Shown one piece after another: positions 24,730 to 33,398 of a stretch of 40,664 bases of DNA. How positions within the stretch are numbered: the first letter of the stretch is position 1; every line of letters begins with the position of its first letter. The DNA comes from an uncultured Oscillospiraceae bacterium (GTDB lineage Bacteria; Bacillota; Clostridia; Oscillospirales; Oscillospiraceae): positions 1-40,664 of the forward strand of contig CALWXA010000023.1 in NCBI GenBank assembly GCA_944385395.1, written 5' to 3'. The position numbers and the translations under genes were made by a program. The notes beneath the pieces were generated by a model. That model was not told the DNA's origin. It did not search any database and worked only from the letters and a program-made list of their open reading frames with translations.

Positions 24730-25779
24730 ATGGAAGGAAAGACAGTATTAATCGCCATGTCCGGCGGCGTTGACAGCAGCGCCGCCGCTCTTTTGCTGCA
24801 GCGGCAGGGCTATACATGTGCCGGAGCCATGCTGAGCCTGCTGCCGGAGGGCAACGACCCCTCTGATGCCGCAGCTGCGGCGGAGCGGCTGGGGATCCCT
24901 TTTTACCTCCTGGACCGGCGGGAGCTGTTTGCACGGCAGGTGATGGATCCTTTCGTAGCGGCCTACTGCGCCGGGCGGACGCCCAATCCCTGCATTTTCT
25001 GCAACCGGCACGTAAAGTTTGGGGCTTTGCTGGACTTTGCCCTGGAACAGGGGTATGACTATCTGGCCACCGGCCACTATGCCCGGGTAGCCCAGGATCC
25101 GGATACCGGAAAGTATCTGCTGCTGCGGGGACGGGACGGGCGGAAGGATCAGAGCTATGTGCTCTATCAGCTGACCCAGCACCAGCTCTCCCATCTGCTG
25201 CTGCCGGTAGGGGATTTCGGGAAAGACGCCCTGCGCTGCGCCGCACGGGAAGCGGGGCTTGCCAACGCAGACAAGTCCGACAGTCAGGACATCTGCTTCA
25301 TCCCGCACGGAGCGTATCCCCGTTTCCTTCAGGAATACGGCGGAGTGTCTCTGGAACCCGGAGATTTTGTGGACGCCGCAGGCCGGGTGCTGGGCCGGCA
25401 CAACGGGCTGCCCTGTTACACCATGGGGCAGCGGAAAGGGCTGGGCGTCAGCGCCGGGAAGCATGTCTATGTGGTGGAGAAAAATCCTCAGGACAACACC
25501 ATCCTGCTGGGAGATGAGGCAGATCTGTACAGCCGCCAGCTCCTGGCCGCAGAGGTAAACTGGATCAGCGGGGAGGAGCCAGCCGGTCCCATCCGCTGTA
25601 CTGCCAAGACCCGGTACAGTCAGGCGGAGGCGAATGCCGTTGCAGAAATGACGGATACAGGGCTTTTACGTGTGGCCTTCGATACGCCTCAGCGGGCTGT
25701 AACGCCGGGGCAGGCGGTGGTGCTGTACCAGGGCGAGGCAGTCCTGGGCGGCGGCACCATCCAGTGTGCGGAATCATAA
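24730..25779 (+). CDS. mnmA: tRNA-specific 2-thiouridylase MnmA
   Basis: MnmA adds sulfur to uridine 34 of tRNAs for Lys, Glu and Gln, taking it from a cysteine desulfurase. The 349-residue protein has the PP-loop SGGVDSS (11-17) for ATP, the catalytic Cys91 in NPCIFCN, and the second catalytic Cys189 in SQDICF. The C-terminal part covers the two beta-barrel domains of the family. It starts 26 bases after the HATPase gene and is closed by a strong terminator. No desulfurase gene is nearby. Confidence 0.95.
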   Translation: MEGKTVLIAMSGGVDSSAAALLLQRQGYTCAGAMLSLLPEGNDPSDAAAAAERLGIPFYLLDRRELFARQVMDPFVAAYCAGRTPNPCIFCNRHVKFGALLDFALEQGYDYLATGHYARVAQDPDTGKYLLLRGRDGRKDQSYVLYQLTQHQLSHLLLPVGDFGKDALRCAAREAGLANADKSDSQDICFIPHGAYPRFLQEYGGVSLEPGDFVDAAGRVLGRHNGLPCYTMGQRKGLGVSAGKHVYVVEKNPQDNTILLGDEADLYSRQLLAAEVNWISGEEPAGPIRCTAKTRYSQAEANAVAEMTDTGLLRVAFDTPQRAVTPGQAVVLYQGEAVLGGGTIQCAES

Positions 25780-25792
25780 CAATGGAAAAGAG

Positions 25793-25824
25793 AAAGAGGC
25801 TTGTGCTGCACAAGCCTCTTTTTT
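25793..25824. terminator. intrinsic terminator after mnmA, usable on both strands
   Basis: 13-base stem AAAGAGGCTTGTG / CACAAGCCTCTTT with a 3-base loop, followed by T-run. On the minus strand it ends in TCTTTCTCTTTT and so can also end the polysaccharide cluster transcript. Confidence 0.88.
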
Positions 25825-25894
25825 ATCGCTCACTGACCTGCCATTCATCCTGATAGATCAGATCGTCAATATCCAGAATTTTCTTTGCTTCCAT
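25823..25894 (-). CDS. possible 23-residue acidic small protein
   Basis: A short frame coding for 23 residues (starts MEAKKILDIDD, ends WQVSER). It is supported by AAAGGAGG 7 bases ahead of the ATG, a better site than most in this window, and by a large palindrome just upstream. It ends at the terminator. No family recognised. It could be a real small protein, a leader peptide, or the surviving start of a deleted gene. Confidence 0.4.
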   Translation of the reverse strand: MEAKKILDIDDLIYQDEWQVSER

Positions 25895-25904
25895 CCGCCG
25901 GCCT

Positions 25905-25940
25905 CCTTTCTGCCTATACTGGACAGTATATGCAGAAAGG
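25905..25940. repeat. 36-bp near-perfect palindrome before the small ORF
   Basis: Arms 25905-25921 and 25924-25940 pair with one mismatch around a 2-base centre; the inner TATACTG-GA-CAGTATA is perfect. On the minus strand the 3' arm contains the first half of the small ORF's Shine-Dalgarno. It may be a repressor operator or an mRNA hairpin controlling translation. Confidence 0.55.
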
Positions 25941-25971
25941 GCAGGGAAGATGCAGGAACCAATAAAGAGGA

Positions 25972-26571
25972 TCAAGCCTCCGGCCGTTCCAGATCCTTGA
26001 TTTTCCGGGCCGGATTTCCCACAATCACACAATAACCTTCCGGAAAGCTTTTTGTCACCACAGCACCGGCACCTACCACCGTATGGGGTCCCAAGCATAC
26101 GCCCGGCAAAATCACTGCATTCATGGCAATCCAGCTTTTTTCCCCTATGGTAATGGGCTTTCCTGCCTGATGATCTTCCACGTCATCCAAACTATGGTTA
26201 GACGTGATCAGACCAACACCCGGTGCGATCATGGTGCCTTTTCCTATGGCAACAGTCGCATCCAAACCTTGAAAGTATGAGCCCACCGTAAAGAAATTCT
26301 GTATATCGTCGGGGTCGAAACAGATGTTCTCCGGGCAGGCGATCTGGGCATGTGGCGGCACCGGCCAGGGCACATGTCTGTTTCGCCCCAGTACCTTCTG
26401 CCCAAACCAATACCGCAGGATCCATTTCCAGCCAGTAGAAAAATGTGTGCGGGAAAAATACCTGCCTTGCAGGTACTTCTTGTCATAGCAAAGGCAGCCC
26501 AGGCAATACACCAAAAATACCAGCACACAGACAAACGGCCTGCGGATTGCTCTTATCGTTTTCTTCAGCAT
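25972..26571 (-). CDS. hexapeptide-repeat acyltransferase
   Basis: A 199-residue protein. A hydrophobic segment (about 12-30) may anchor it in the membrane. From about residue 95 it has left-handed beta-helix (hexapeptide) repeats such as VAIGKGTMIAPGVGLIT and ITIGEKSWIAMNAVILPGV, ending with the usual [13 protein letters not shown] and VIVGNPARKI. This places it with the CysE/LacA/NodL acetyltransferases; the likely role is O-acetylation of the polysaccharide or a precursor. GGAGA precedes the start codons at 26577 and 26571. Last full-length gene of the cluster, 14 bases after the flippase. AT-richer than the housekeeping genes. Confidence 0.85.
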   Translation of the reverse strand: MLKKTIRAIRRPFVCVLVFLVYCLGCLCYDKKYLQGRYFSRTHFSTGWKWILRYWFGQKVLGRNRHVPWPVPPHAQIACPENICFDPDDIQNFFTVGSYFQGLDATVAIGKGTMIAPGVGLITSNHSLDDVEDHQAGKPITIGEKSWIAMNAVILPGVCLGPHTVVGAGAVVTKSFPEGYCVIVGNPARKIKDLERPEA

Positions 26572-26585
26572 GCTCATTTCTCCGT

Positions 26586-28058
26586 CTATGCATCTAATTC
26601 TCCGTAGTGGTTGATGGTATGCCACTTACTTTTCACATAGCCAAGCACAAGTACAGCATACGCCAGCGACCATATACCGCCCAAGATCAGCGATTCTGCC
26701 ACTGTTCCTATAACAGCATCCAACGGCAACAGGGCCTTGCCTGCATAAAATACCACGGCCAATACCAAGTTCAATAGACTTATTTTCCCGATCTCACCCA
26801 ACGGTAGCATGTTGAGCATGGAAATATTCAATGCTTTCGCCGTTTTCCAAAGCATGATGGCCGCAAGTATAAATGTAGAAACCACCGTTGCAATCGCCGG
26901 CCCAATAAATCCCATCGCCATATAAAAGAGGATGTTCAGCACCACGTTCAACGCCAGATTATATACGCTGTTACGGAAAATATATCGGCTGTTGCCTGTG
27001 GCATTCAACAACATCCCCCAATACGTGCATCGCAGCAGTTCCAGCAAGGCATAAACACGAAATACACTGACACCCGGCAGATACTTTTCTGAATACAGGA
27101 TGGTCATTGCCTCAGGAGCAAACGTAATAATGCCAAATACTGGCAGCGCAATCACCGCATAATTCAAAGCAAACGATTCCCGCCACAGAGCCACTGCCTG
27201 CTCCTTCTGCTTTCGCTTCAGCAGCAGCGCAATTTTGGGCATGATTACCGCCGTAGTAGATGCGGCCAAAATGGTCAGCGGCAATTCTTTCGCGGCATTG
27301 GTAAAGATTGCATACTCCTCTGTAGAAAACAGTGCCGAAATAGTGAGCTTGTCCAATTCTCTGGACAACGTTCCTACCGAAGAGGCCAGCCCCAGCGGGA
27401 CACTGAAGGCCAAAATCGTCCTGAGTTGACTTTTGTTAATGCGGAAACGAAGCCCCTCTGCCAAACGGCGCACCAGGACATATACCCATAGGCCGAACAG
27501 CACTTGCACTGCCAAAAAAACAATCATGTAGCCGCGGAAGGACATACCTGTCCAGTCCGCCACCAGCACCGACAGCAAAAGTGCAAGGCTATTGAAAAAT
27601 CGATAGCCAATCAGAGTATCCGTCCTGTCATAGACCACCAGCACATTTTCCACCGAGGACATGGTGAGCGAAGCAAACGGATACAATAGCAGGAAAAAGG
27701 CATACTCCCCAATGGCCGGGTTCTTGTAATACCATTCCAAGGCCGGAATCCCCAACACCAGAATCACGCCGACCAAAGCCGAAAGGATGAGATTCAGGGA
27801 ATAATACTGATGCAGGAAATTGCGGCGGTCCTGATGGTCCTCTGCCCGGCCCAAAAAATAGTTGATGCTGTTTGGAAGCCCTAAAAGCAGCAGCGTTGAA
27901 AGAAGCGATACGCTCATCAACAGTTGGGAATAAGTCCCATACTCATCCAGTGTTCGAATCCTGGAAAGCACCATCACGCACAGCATGTTCATTACCAGGC
28001 TCAACCCCTTAGAGGCTGTAAGAATGATGGTGCTTTTACCTATGGATGCTTTGCTCAC
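26586..28058 (-). CDS. Wzx-type polysaccharide flippase
   Basis: A 490-residue membrane protein of the MOP superfamily with about 14 hydrophobic segments. It resembles flippases of polysaccharide loci that carry undecaprenyl-linked repeat units to the outer face of the membrane. It starts at GTG (28058) with GGGGG upstream. With the ligase/polymerase gene and the glycosyltransferases it supports a Wzx/Wzy-type route. It is distinct from the SpoVB/YabM-type flippase at 8428. Its low GC content suggests transfer. Confidence 0.88.
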   Translation of the reverse strand: MSKASIGKSTIILTASKGLSLVMNMLCVMVLSRIRTLDEYGTYSQLLMSVSLLSTLLLLGLPNSINYFLGRAEDHQDRRNFLHQYYSLNLILSALVGVILVLGIPALEWYYKNPAIGEYAFFLLLYPFASLTMSSVENVLVVYDRTDTLIGYRFFNSLALLLSVLVADWTGMSFRGYMIVFLAVQVLFGLWVYVLVRRLAEGLRFRINKSQLRTILAFSVPLGLASSVGTLSRELDKLTISALFSTEEYAIFTNAAKELPLTILAASTTAVIMPKIALLLKRKQKEQAVALWRESFALNYAVIALPVFGIITFAPEAMTILYSEKYLPGVSVFRVYALLELLRCTYWGMLLNATGNSRYIFRNSVYNLALNVVLNILFYMAMGFIGPAIATVVSTFILAAIMLWKTAKALNISMLNMLPLGEIGKISLLNLVLAVVFYAGKALLPLDAVIGTVAESLILGGIWSLAYAVLVLGYVKSKWHTINHYGELDA

Positions 28059-28105
28059 ACAATAGCCCCCGTTCTCGGCATATATCTCGTCCTATTATCC
28101 TAACT

Positions 28106-29449
28106 TTACTCATTTCCGGCGTGGCAGATATTAGACCGCAGTAGGGCCTCCAACGACTGGGCCAAATGCGAATACGAAAAATTTTTTGCTCCACCGGTGC
28201 TTTCTTCCATGGAATTTTCTCCACGGCTATGCTTTTGATACAAGGAATACAAATATTCTTTCAGGTTCAAAAATTCTGATTCTCCGCCAATTTCTTCGCA
28301 GCAGGCCCCCAAATGATACTCAGAGATAATTTCTTTCACTTCGCTGTTGGGCACGTTACCTGAAACTATGCAAACAATAGGGTGCTGGTGCATCATATAT
28401 TCCAAAAATTTCCCGCTTAAAATACCCTGTTCTTCTGTTGTGTTCCAGGTAGCCAGCAGTAGTATGTCGCTGGTCTGCTGAATACTAATGGCAGCCTCTC
28501 TTTTGATAAATCCTCGATTTTCCAGAATTTGCTCCATACCATAAGGGGCTGCCTGAGAAACAAGTTGGGAAAAATCTTTTCCTGCATATACACAAACTAC
28601 TTGGCGTAAGTCGATCCTACCTTCGTCGGCCAGCTCGCGAAGCGCCCGAAACAGCAGGCTCAAATTGCGGCGATTGTGGTAGAGCGCACCGCAGTAACTC
28701 ATGGTCCACCGCGGGTCCCTTTCGGCATCCGCCTGCACCGCCGGGCAGTCCTCCGGGTCAAACCCATTTGTGATAACATGTACCTCATCATTCTCACATG
28801 CAGGCATTTTACCGGCAACGCCTTTAGAAACAGCCACCAATACGTCTGCTTTTCGGTTTACACTCGCCCAATATTTTCTTGCCCACATTCCTGCCAGCGT
28901 GTGGTCGAATGAGTATTCAACCAAATCCCGATATTCCGCTATCCAGCAAGCTGTTGGATTCTTCTTTTTGTAATACCGGGCAATCATATGCGATGAAAAC
29001 GGCCCATAAGTAGATACAACAGCATCTGCTGCTATATTATGTGTTTTTAGATACCGAATAGCAGCGGACGCAAAATCGTAACTTTTATAGATGTTCAGCC
29101 AAGTCCGAACCAAATTTTTCAATCCGTTACGCTTTACCGTAGTGCATGAGCCTCCCGTCTCTGCTACAACAGGCCGCTTACCATCATCTGCCTTATGTGC
29201 GGCATACACCCCATATATTCTGTTATATATACTCTGATATCTTTCGCTGTTAGAAAGGCGAATCACCTGGGAAATATCTTCTACATCCTTCTCCAACAGT
29301 TTATCGTTGACATCTGTATTTTCGGTTTCCGACATAATGACAGTAACTTCATGCCCTGCCCGCTGCAAATACTTGGCCATCTTGGAAGACCTCACTGCAG
29401 CGATACGGTTTGCCGGGCTGAAAATCGGAGCAATATAGAGAATTTTCAT
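28106..29449 (-). CDS. GT4-like glycosyltransferase
   Basis: A 447-residue protein starting MKILYIAPIFSPANRIAAVR, typical of GT-B fold family 4 glycosyltransferases, with an N-terminal acceptor domain and a C-terminal domain with the partial motif EEQGILSGKFLEYM near 330-345, which stands in for the usual E-x7-E donor site. Sugar and acceptor unknown. Its start overlaps the stop of the ligase-like gene (ATGA). Base composition is markedly AT-rich compared with neighbours. Confidence 0.85.
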   Translation of the reverse strand: MKILYIAPIFSPANRIAAVRSSKMAKYLQRAGHEVTVIMSETENTDVNDKLLEKDVEDISQVIRLSNSERYQSIYNRIYGVYAAHKADDGKRPVVAETGGSCTTVKRNGLKNLVRTWLNIYKSYDFASAAIRYLKTHNIAADAVVSTYGPFSSHMIARYYKKKNPTACWIAEYRDLVEYSFDHTLAGMWARKYWASVNRKADVLVAVSKGVAGKMPACENDEVHVITNGFDPEDCPAVQADAERDPRWTMSYCGALYHNRRNLSLLFRALRELADEGRIDLRQVVCVYAGKDFSQLVSQAAPYGMEQILENRGFIKREAAISIQQTSDILLLATWNTTEEQGILSGKFLEYMMHQHPIVCIVSGNVPNSEVKEIISEYHLGACCEEIGGESEFLNLKEYLYSLYQKHSRGENSMEESTGGAKNFSYSHLAQSLEALLRSNICHAGNE

Positions 29450-30903
29450 GCTTTAATCTCCCTTTGCTTGCAGGTATCTGAAAGCCACCGAGGCAACACT
29501 GCTGCCAAGGCTAAGTACAGCCACATCACCAGCAGGTCCTGGGCGTCCGCGGGCGCTGTGGACACAATGGGATAAATACCCAACGCGCCTAATGCCAAAA
29601 GGGCATATGCAGCCTGTTCCCAACGGCGGCCTCTGACACCTATCCGCAGCATGTGCAGGATCCTGCGCAGCAGCAGCCATGCGATAGCGCACAAGGGAAT
29701 CAGGACAAATATTCCGTAATCCGCCAGTAGTCTGGCAATGAAACAGTGAATATTCCAGATACCTGCGTCTCCGGTCACCTTGAGATCTCGTGCCAGCATC
29801 TCTGAATTGCCCAGCCCTACCCCCAATCCGTAGGAATCCAAAAAGCAATCCCCGGCATGAATTAAGAGCTTCGTGCGAATTCCTGCACTGGCATCTCCCC
29901 GCAGTGTCACTTCGCCAGTTTCTTTGTCAATTTCAAAAAATTGATCCTCCAACGAAACTCCGCCAGGTCTTTGGAGTTGAATTTCCAACCCATCCAACGA
30001 TTGCCCGGTGATTAACGCTTCCGTATACGCCTTAATCTGCGGCATCAGATAGTAATAGCGATTGACAAACTCCACACTCAAAACGCCAATGAGAATCACT
30101 GCTACCACCAGGATCCTGCCTCTCTTTTTGCTGCATAAAAAATAGAGGACTATTGCAGCCAGAAGAATCACTGATGCCACAACGCACAAACGGCCAGAAC
30201 ACAAAACAGGAACCATATAGGCGCAAACTGCCAGCGCCGCTACTCCCACTGCCCCCCATTTGGACCAGCGGTTATCCGGACGCAGATACCACAGCAAGGC
30301 TGCTGCTACCATCAGCAGCACAGTAGCTGCATAGTCGTTGGGATTTCCGCTGAATACCACCGGAGGCTGAAACATTCCATCGAATATCTGAATCTGTTTC
30401 AGATCATCACAGCAACTATTTACAAGTCCGCCAAAAAATACCTCGTACAGGCCAAGCACACCAATAAGGCACAGCATGACAATGCACACCTTCACCGTCA
30501 GATCCCGTACAGCGGGGCGGCGCAGCATTCGAATAGCCAGAAGGAAAAACGTTACATCGAAAACCAAGTTAAAAAGCCTGTCCCGAGTCCACAAAAAGTC
30601 CTGCGCCCGGAACAGCGATGCAGCTCCGTACAAGAGCAGAATCAAGCCCAGTACATCGCACCATTTTTCAATGACAGTGGCTTGCGTCCAAGGCAGTTCC
30701 CTATGCAGGATCATCCAGAGCAGGTATAGTCCTGCGGTCACGGGTAGTAAGATGCGAAAAGTATACAGCGTACCCAGGCCAGGCACAGAAACCGTCAACA
30801 GATATGGTCCGATAAATGCCGCAGCTACAGTGAGAAGCCATAAAACTATCGTCACCGTATAAAGTCGGTCACTCTTCCAAGCCTGCCTCGGTTTTTCCAT
30901 CAT
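29446..30903 (-). CDS. O-antigen ligase/polymerase-like membrane protein
   Basis: A 485-residue protein with 10 to 12 hydrophobic segments and one larger outer loop (about 310-400) before the last helices, the layout of Wzy_C/O-antigen ligase family proteins. In such loci it would polymerise repeat units or join the chain to its acceptor. The sequence GVGLGNSEML near the loop end fits the family. The start is a double ATG at 30903/30900 preceded by GGGAAA, and overlaps the end of the upstream glycosyltransferase gene. Sequence is poorly conserved in this family, so ligase and polymerase cannot be told apart. Confidence 0.8.
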   Translation of the reverse strand: MMEKPRQAWKSDRLYTVTIVLWLLTVAAAFIGPYLLTVSVPGLGTLYTFRILLPVTAGLYLLWMILHRELPWTQATVIEKWCDVLGLILLLYGAASLFRAQDFLWTRDRLFNLVFDVTFFLLAIRMLRRPAVRDLTVKVCIVMLCLIGVLGLYEVFFGGLVNSCCDDLKQIQIFDGMFQPPVVFSGNPNDYAATVLLMVAAALLWYLRPDNRWSKWGAVGVAALAVCAYMVPVLCSGRLCVVASVILLAAIVLYFLCSKKRGRILVVAVILIGVLSVEFVNRYYYLMPQIKAYTEALITGQSLDGLEIQLQRPGGVSLEDQFFEIDKETGEVTLRGDASAGIRTKLLIHAGDCFLDSYGLGVGLGNSEMLARDLKVTGDAGIWNIHCFIARLLADYGIFVLIPLCAIAWLLLRRILHMLRIGVRGRRWEQAAYALLALGALGIYPIVSTAPADAQDLLVMWLYLALAAVLPRWLSDTCKQREIKA

Positions 30904-32059
30904 GGTTATATTTCCCTTTCCATTCTTCAAACAGGGCCAAATAGTCCCGTGCGTTCTTCTCCCAAGTTTGTTCTGCCGCATCTTGCCGCCCCTGCCGGGC
31001 AATGCGGTCCGCTTCCTCCGGATGTTCCAGACACCACGCAATGCGCTGCGCTATCACATCCGGCCGATCAGGGGGCACGAGAAAGCCATTGACACCATCT
31101 TTGATGAAATCCGCAATGCCCTCTCCGGCCGTGCCTATCGTAATACAGCCGGAAGCCATAGCCTCCAGATAGACGATGCCAAAGCCTTCGTTTACGCTGG
31201 GCATCACAAAGAACTGGGACCGGCTCAGCAGCTCCATCACCTGTTCGTTTGGGATTTCCCCGGTAAACCAGACAGCGTCCCCCAAATGGCCGGTTTCACA
31301 CTGCTGCTCCAGAGCGCGCCGCTCCGTCCCCTCCCCTGCCAGCGTCAAAGCAGCATCCGGATACTGCTTCCGCAGCTGCCGGAACGATTCGATGGTGACG
31401 TTGATCCTCTTTTGTTTGGTAAGATGCCCCACCTGTATCACGGAAAAGGGCCGCCGGTCAGCGGACGGCAGACAATGATTGACCGCAAAGCCGTTGCAGA
31501 TGACCCGGAGCTCCGGCGAGACCCCGGCCTGCTCCAGATAGCGCTTGATGGCGGAACTGACACAGACCACGGTATCCGCCTTATCGGCATAGCGCTTTAC
31601 CGCATTCAGATCGTGGTTCCACGGCGCTTCACAGCCGGTTTCCCCGTGGCTGGTAAAGACCAGCGGACACCCGAACCTTTGCCGCAGGAGACTGGCAAGC
31701 TCCGTGTTGATGCCCAGCTTATGGGCGTGAATGATGTCCGGTCTGAAATCCCCCAGAATCTTTGAGAGGTTCCGGTTCAGAACCCAGACCGCACTCCGGA
31801 GATTCCAGCCGGTCCGTTTCCCGTAGTTGGAGAAGGAGGGGAAGCGCATGAACACGTGTTCGATTCCATCCACAACCTCGGTATAGAGCAGTGGGAAAAA
31901 CCGCTTTCCGTCCTGCCCGGTCTTAATCATCGGCGTTGGAACCAGAATTCTGACCCGGTGCCCGGCCTTGACGAACTCTTTCATTTGATTGTGTACAAAC
32001 AATGCAGTGGGGACACAGATTCCTTGATAGTGGTAATGTGCCACAACCAGGATGTTCAT
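30869..32059 (-). CDS. GT4 glycosyltransferase
   Basis: A 396-residue GT-B glycosyltransferase of family 4. The N-terminus MNILVVAHYHYQG is followed by the HAHKLG motif. The donor domain shows VGHLTKQKR near 215 and the E-x7-E motif in NEGFGIVYLEAMASG near 295. It resembles WbpH/TuaC-like transferases of capsule loci. AAAGGGAG precedes the ATG at 32059; a longer start at 32110 was rejected. Sugar specificity unknown. Its end overlaps the ligase-like gene by 35 bases. Confidence 0.9.
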   Translation of the reverse strand: MNILVVAHYHYQGICVPTALFVHNQMKEFVKAGHRVRILVPTPMIKTGQDGKRFFPLLYTEVVDGIEHVFMRFPSFSNYGKRTGWNLRSAVWVLNRNLSKILGDFRPDIIHAHKLGINTELASLLRQRFGCPLVFTSHGETGCEAPWNHDLNAVKRYADKADTVVCVSSAIKRYLEQAGVSPELRVICNGFAVNHCLPSADRRPFSVIQVGHLTKQKRINVTIESFRQLRKQYPDAALTLAGEGTERRALEQQCETGHLGDAVWFTGEIPNEQVMELLSRSQFFVMPSVNEGFGIVYLEAMASGCITIGTAGEGIADFIKDGVNGFLVPPDRPDVIAQRIAWCLEHPEEADRIARQGRQDAAEQTWEKNARDYLALFEEWKGKYNHDGKTEAGLEE

Positions 32060-32099
32060 AAAATAACTCCCTTTCTGCCGCAGAAGGTCAAAAGATTGC

Positions 32100-32228
32100 T
32101 TACCGGGCAAATCTCCCTGTAAAGTCGGTGGAGGCCACGTCCTTCAGGGGCAGTTTCACCGGTTTCCCGATGACAGCGGACTGGTACATGGCCAGGATTA
32201 TCTCCAGGATCCAGCGGTAGTTGGCTGC
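32100..32228 (-). pseudogene. 3' remnant of a Gfo/Idh/MocA oxidoreductase gene
   Basis: About 42 codons ending in a stop resemble the C-terminal end of Gfo/Idh/MocA-type sugar dehydrogenases (AANYRWILEIILAMYQSA, then GKPVKLPL). The rest of a roughly 350-residue gene is absent; the upstream sequence belongs to the end of the next glycosyltransferase gene. There is no ribosome binding site or start codon that would make a sensible short protein. This looks like a deletion scar. Confidence 0.6.
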
Positions 32229-32262
32229 TCCTGCCCTAGGAGGGGCAAAGGAAGCCGGCCGG

Positions 32263-33366
32263 TTAAAGGTGGAGGGCCTCCCGGTAATAGGCCTGGGACT
32301 GCCCGCACACCGCGCGCTGGGAAAACCGGGCGGATGCCTCCGCGCAGCGGGACTGTATCCCGGCATATTCCTGAATCACCTGTAGAATACGCTGAGCAAT
32401 GTCCTGTGCAGACAGGGGATCCACATGGTACCCCACAACCCCCTCCGGGAATTGCCGGTCAAACCCCTGGCCCTCGCTGTAGAGAACCGGAAGCCCCTGG
32501 GTCAGCGCCTCGGCGTAAACCAGGCCGAAGGACTCCGTCAAAGAGGGCAGTACAAAGAGGTCCGCCCGGCGATATTCTTCGATTAGCTGCTCCTTTGGAA
32601 GCTTCTGGACCCGGCGTACAAAATCCATGCCGCACAGGGCGCGGTCTATCTCCTGATTTTCCCCGGCACCCACAACGGTCAGTTCCGCATCGACCCCCTG
32701 CGCCCGGATCAGCTCCACCGCCTTGGCCAGGCGCAGCTGGTTCTTGCTGGCATTCACCACCCCCGCCGTCACCAGACGTAGCTGTTCTCCGGGGGGACAG
32801 CGTGTTTCGGAGGCGGTGTGCTCCGTCCAGAAGGGGTCCACGGCAAATGGGAGCAGCTTGAATTTCCGGGCCATCTGCTCGCGCTCCCCCGGGGAGACCA
32901 TGTGCTCCAAGGCATAGTTCCGGTAGGCGTCCGACACGAAAAGAACCAGTTCCGCCTCCCGGAAAATTTCCCGGCCCAGCCCCCGCAGATGGATTAGCCT
33001 GCGGTAGATGGTATTGACATCGGTGTTCTGCACCGTAACCACATAGGGGATGCCGAATTCCCGCTTGGCCCACAGGCAGTGGATCCCACCGGAGTACAGG
33101 AAGTACCCGTGCAGAAGCTCCGGCCGCAGATGCTCCACCTCCCTGCGGAAACACCGGTAGATCTTGCGCTGCTTGTGCATGTACCAATACCGGTCGTAGG
33201 GGTGGAAGCAGTGGGCCTCGATCACAGACACGTCCTGCCGACGGGGATCCTGATACCGCATGGGTACAAAAAATACCGAATCCAGCCCGTCTGCCAGAAA
33301 TCCCTGATGCAGGGTCTGGTAGACCTTGGAGTTATAGTAGTCGTTGCTGATATGGAGAATCCGCAT
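32263..33366 (-). CDS. GT4 glycosyltransferase
   Basis: A 367-residue family 4 glycosyltransferase: N-terminal MRILHISNDYYNSKVYQ, then HGYFLYSGG and VTVQNTDVN, and in the donor domain VNASKNQLRLAKA near 212 and the E-x7-E motif in TESFGLVYAEALTQG near 295. GGAAAGGGAAG precedes the start. It is GC-rich compared with the rest of the cluster. The last 20 residues may have been altered by the deletion that created the adjacent oxidoreductase stump. Specificity unknown. Confidence 0.9.
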   Translation of the reverse strand: MRILHISNDYYNSKVYQTLHQGFLADGLDSVFFVPMRYQDPRRQDVSVIEAHCFHPYDRYWYMHKQRKIYRCFRREVEHLRPELLHGYFLYSGGIHCLWAKREFGIPYVVTVQNTDVNTIYRRLIHLRGLGREIFREAELVLFVSDAYRNYALEHMVSPGEREQMARKFKLLPFAVDPFWTEHTASETRCPPGEQLRLVTAGVVNASKNQLRLAKAVELIRAQGVDAELTVVGAGENQEIDRALCGMDFVRRVQKLPKEQLIEEYRRADLFVLPSLTESFGLVYAEALTQGLPVLYSEGQGFDRQFPEGVVGYHVDPLSAQDIAQRILQVIQEYAGIQSRCAEASARFSQRAVCGQSQAYYREALHL

Positions 33367-33398
33367 GGTTCGCTTCCCTTTCCATATGATGATGCGGT

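Noticed and set aside
32100-32366. 88-codon complete gene
   Set aside because: The first half overlaps the end of the glycosyltransferase gene in another frame and has no family features; only the last 42 codons look like a real, but truncated, oxidoreductase.
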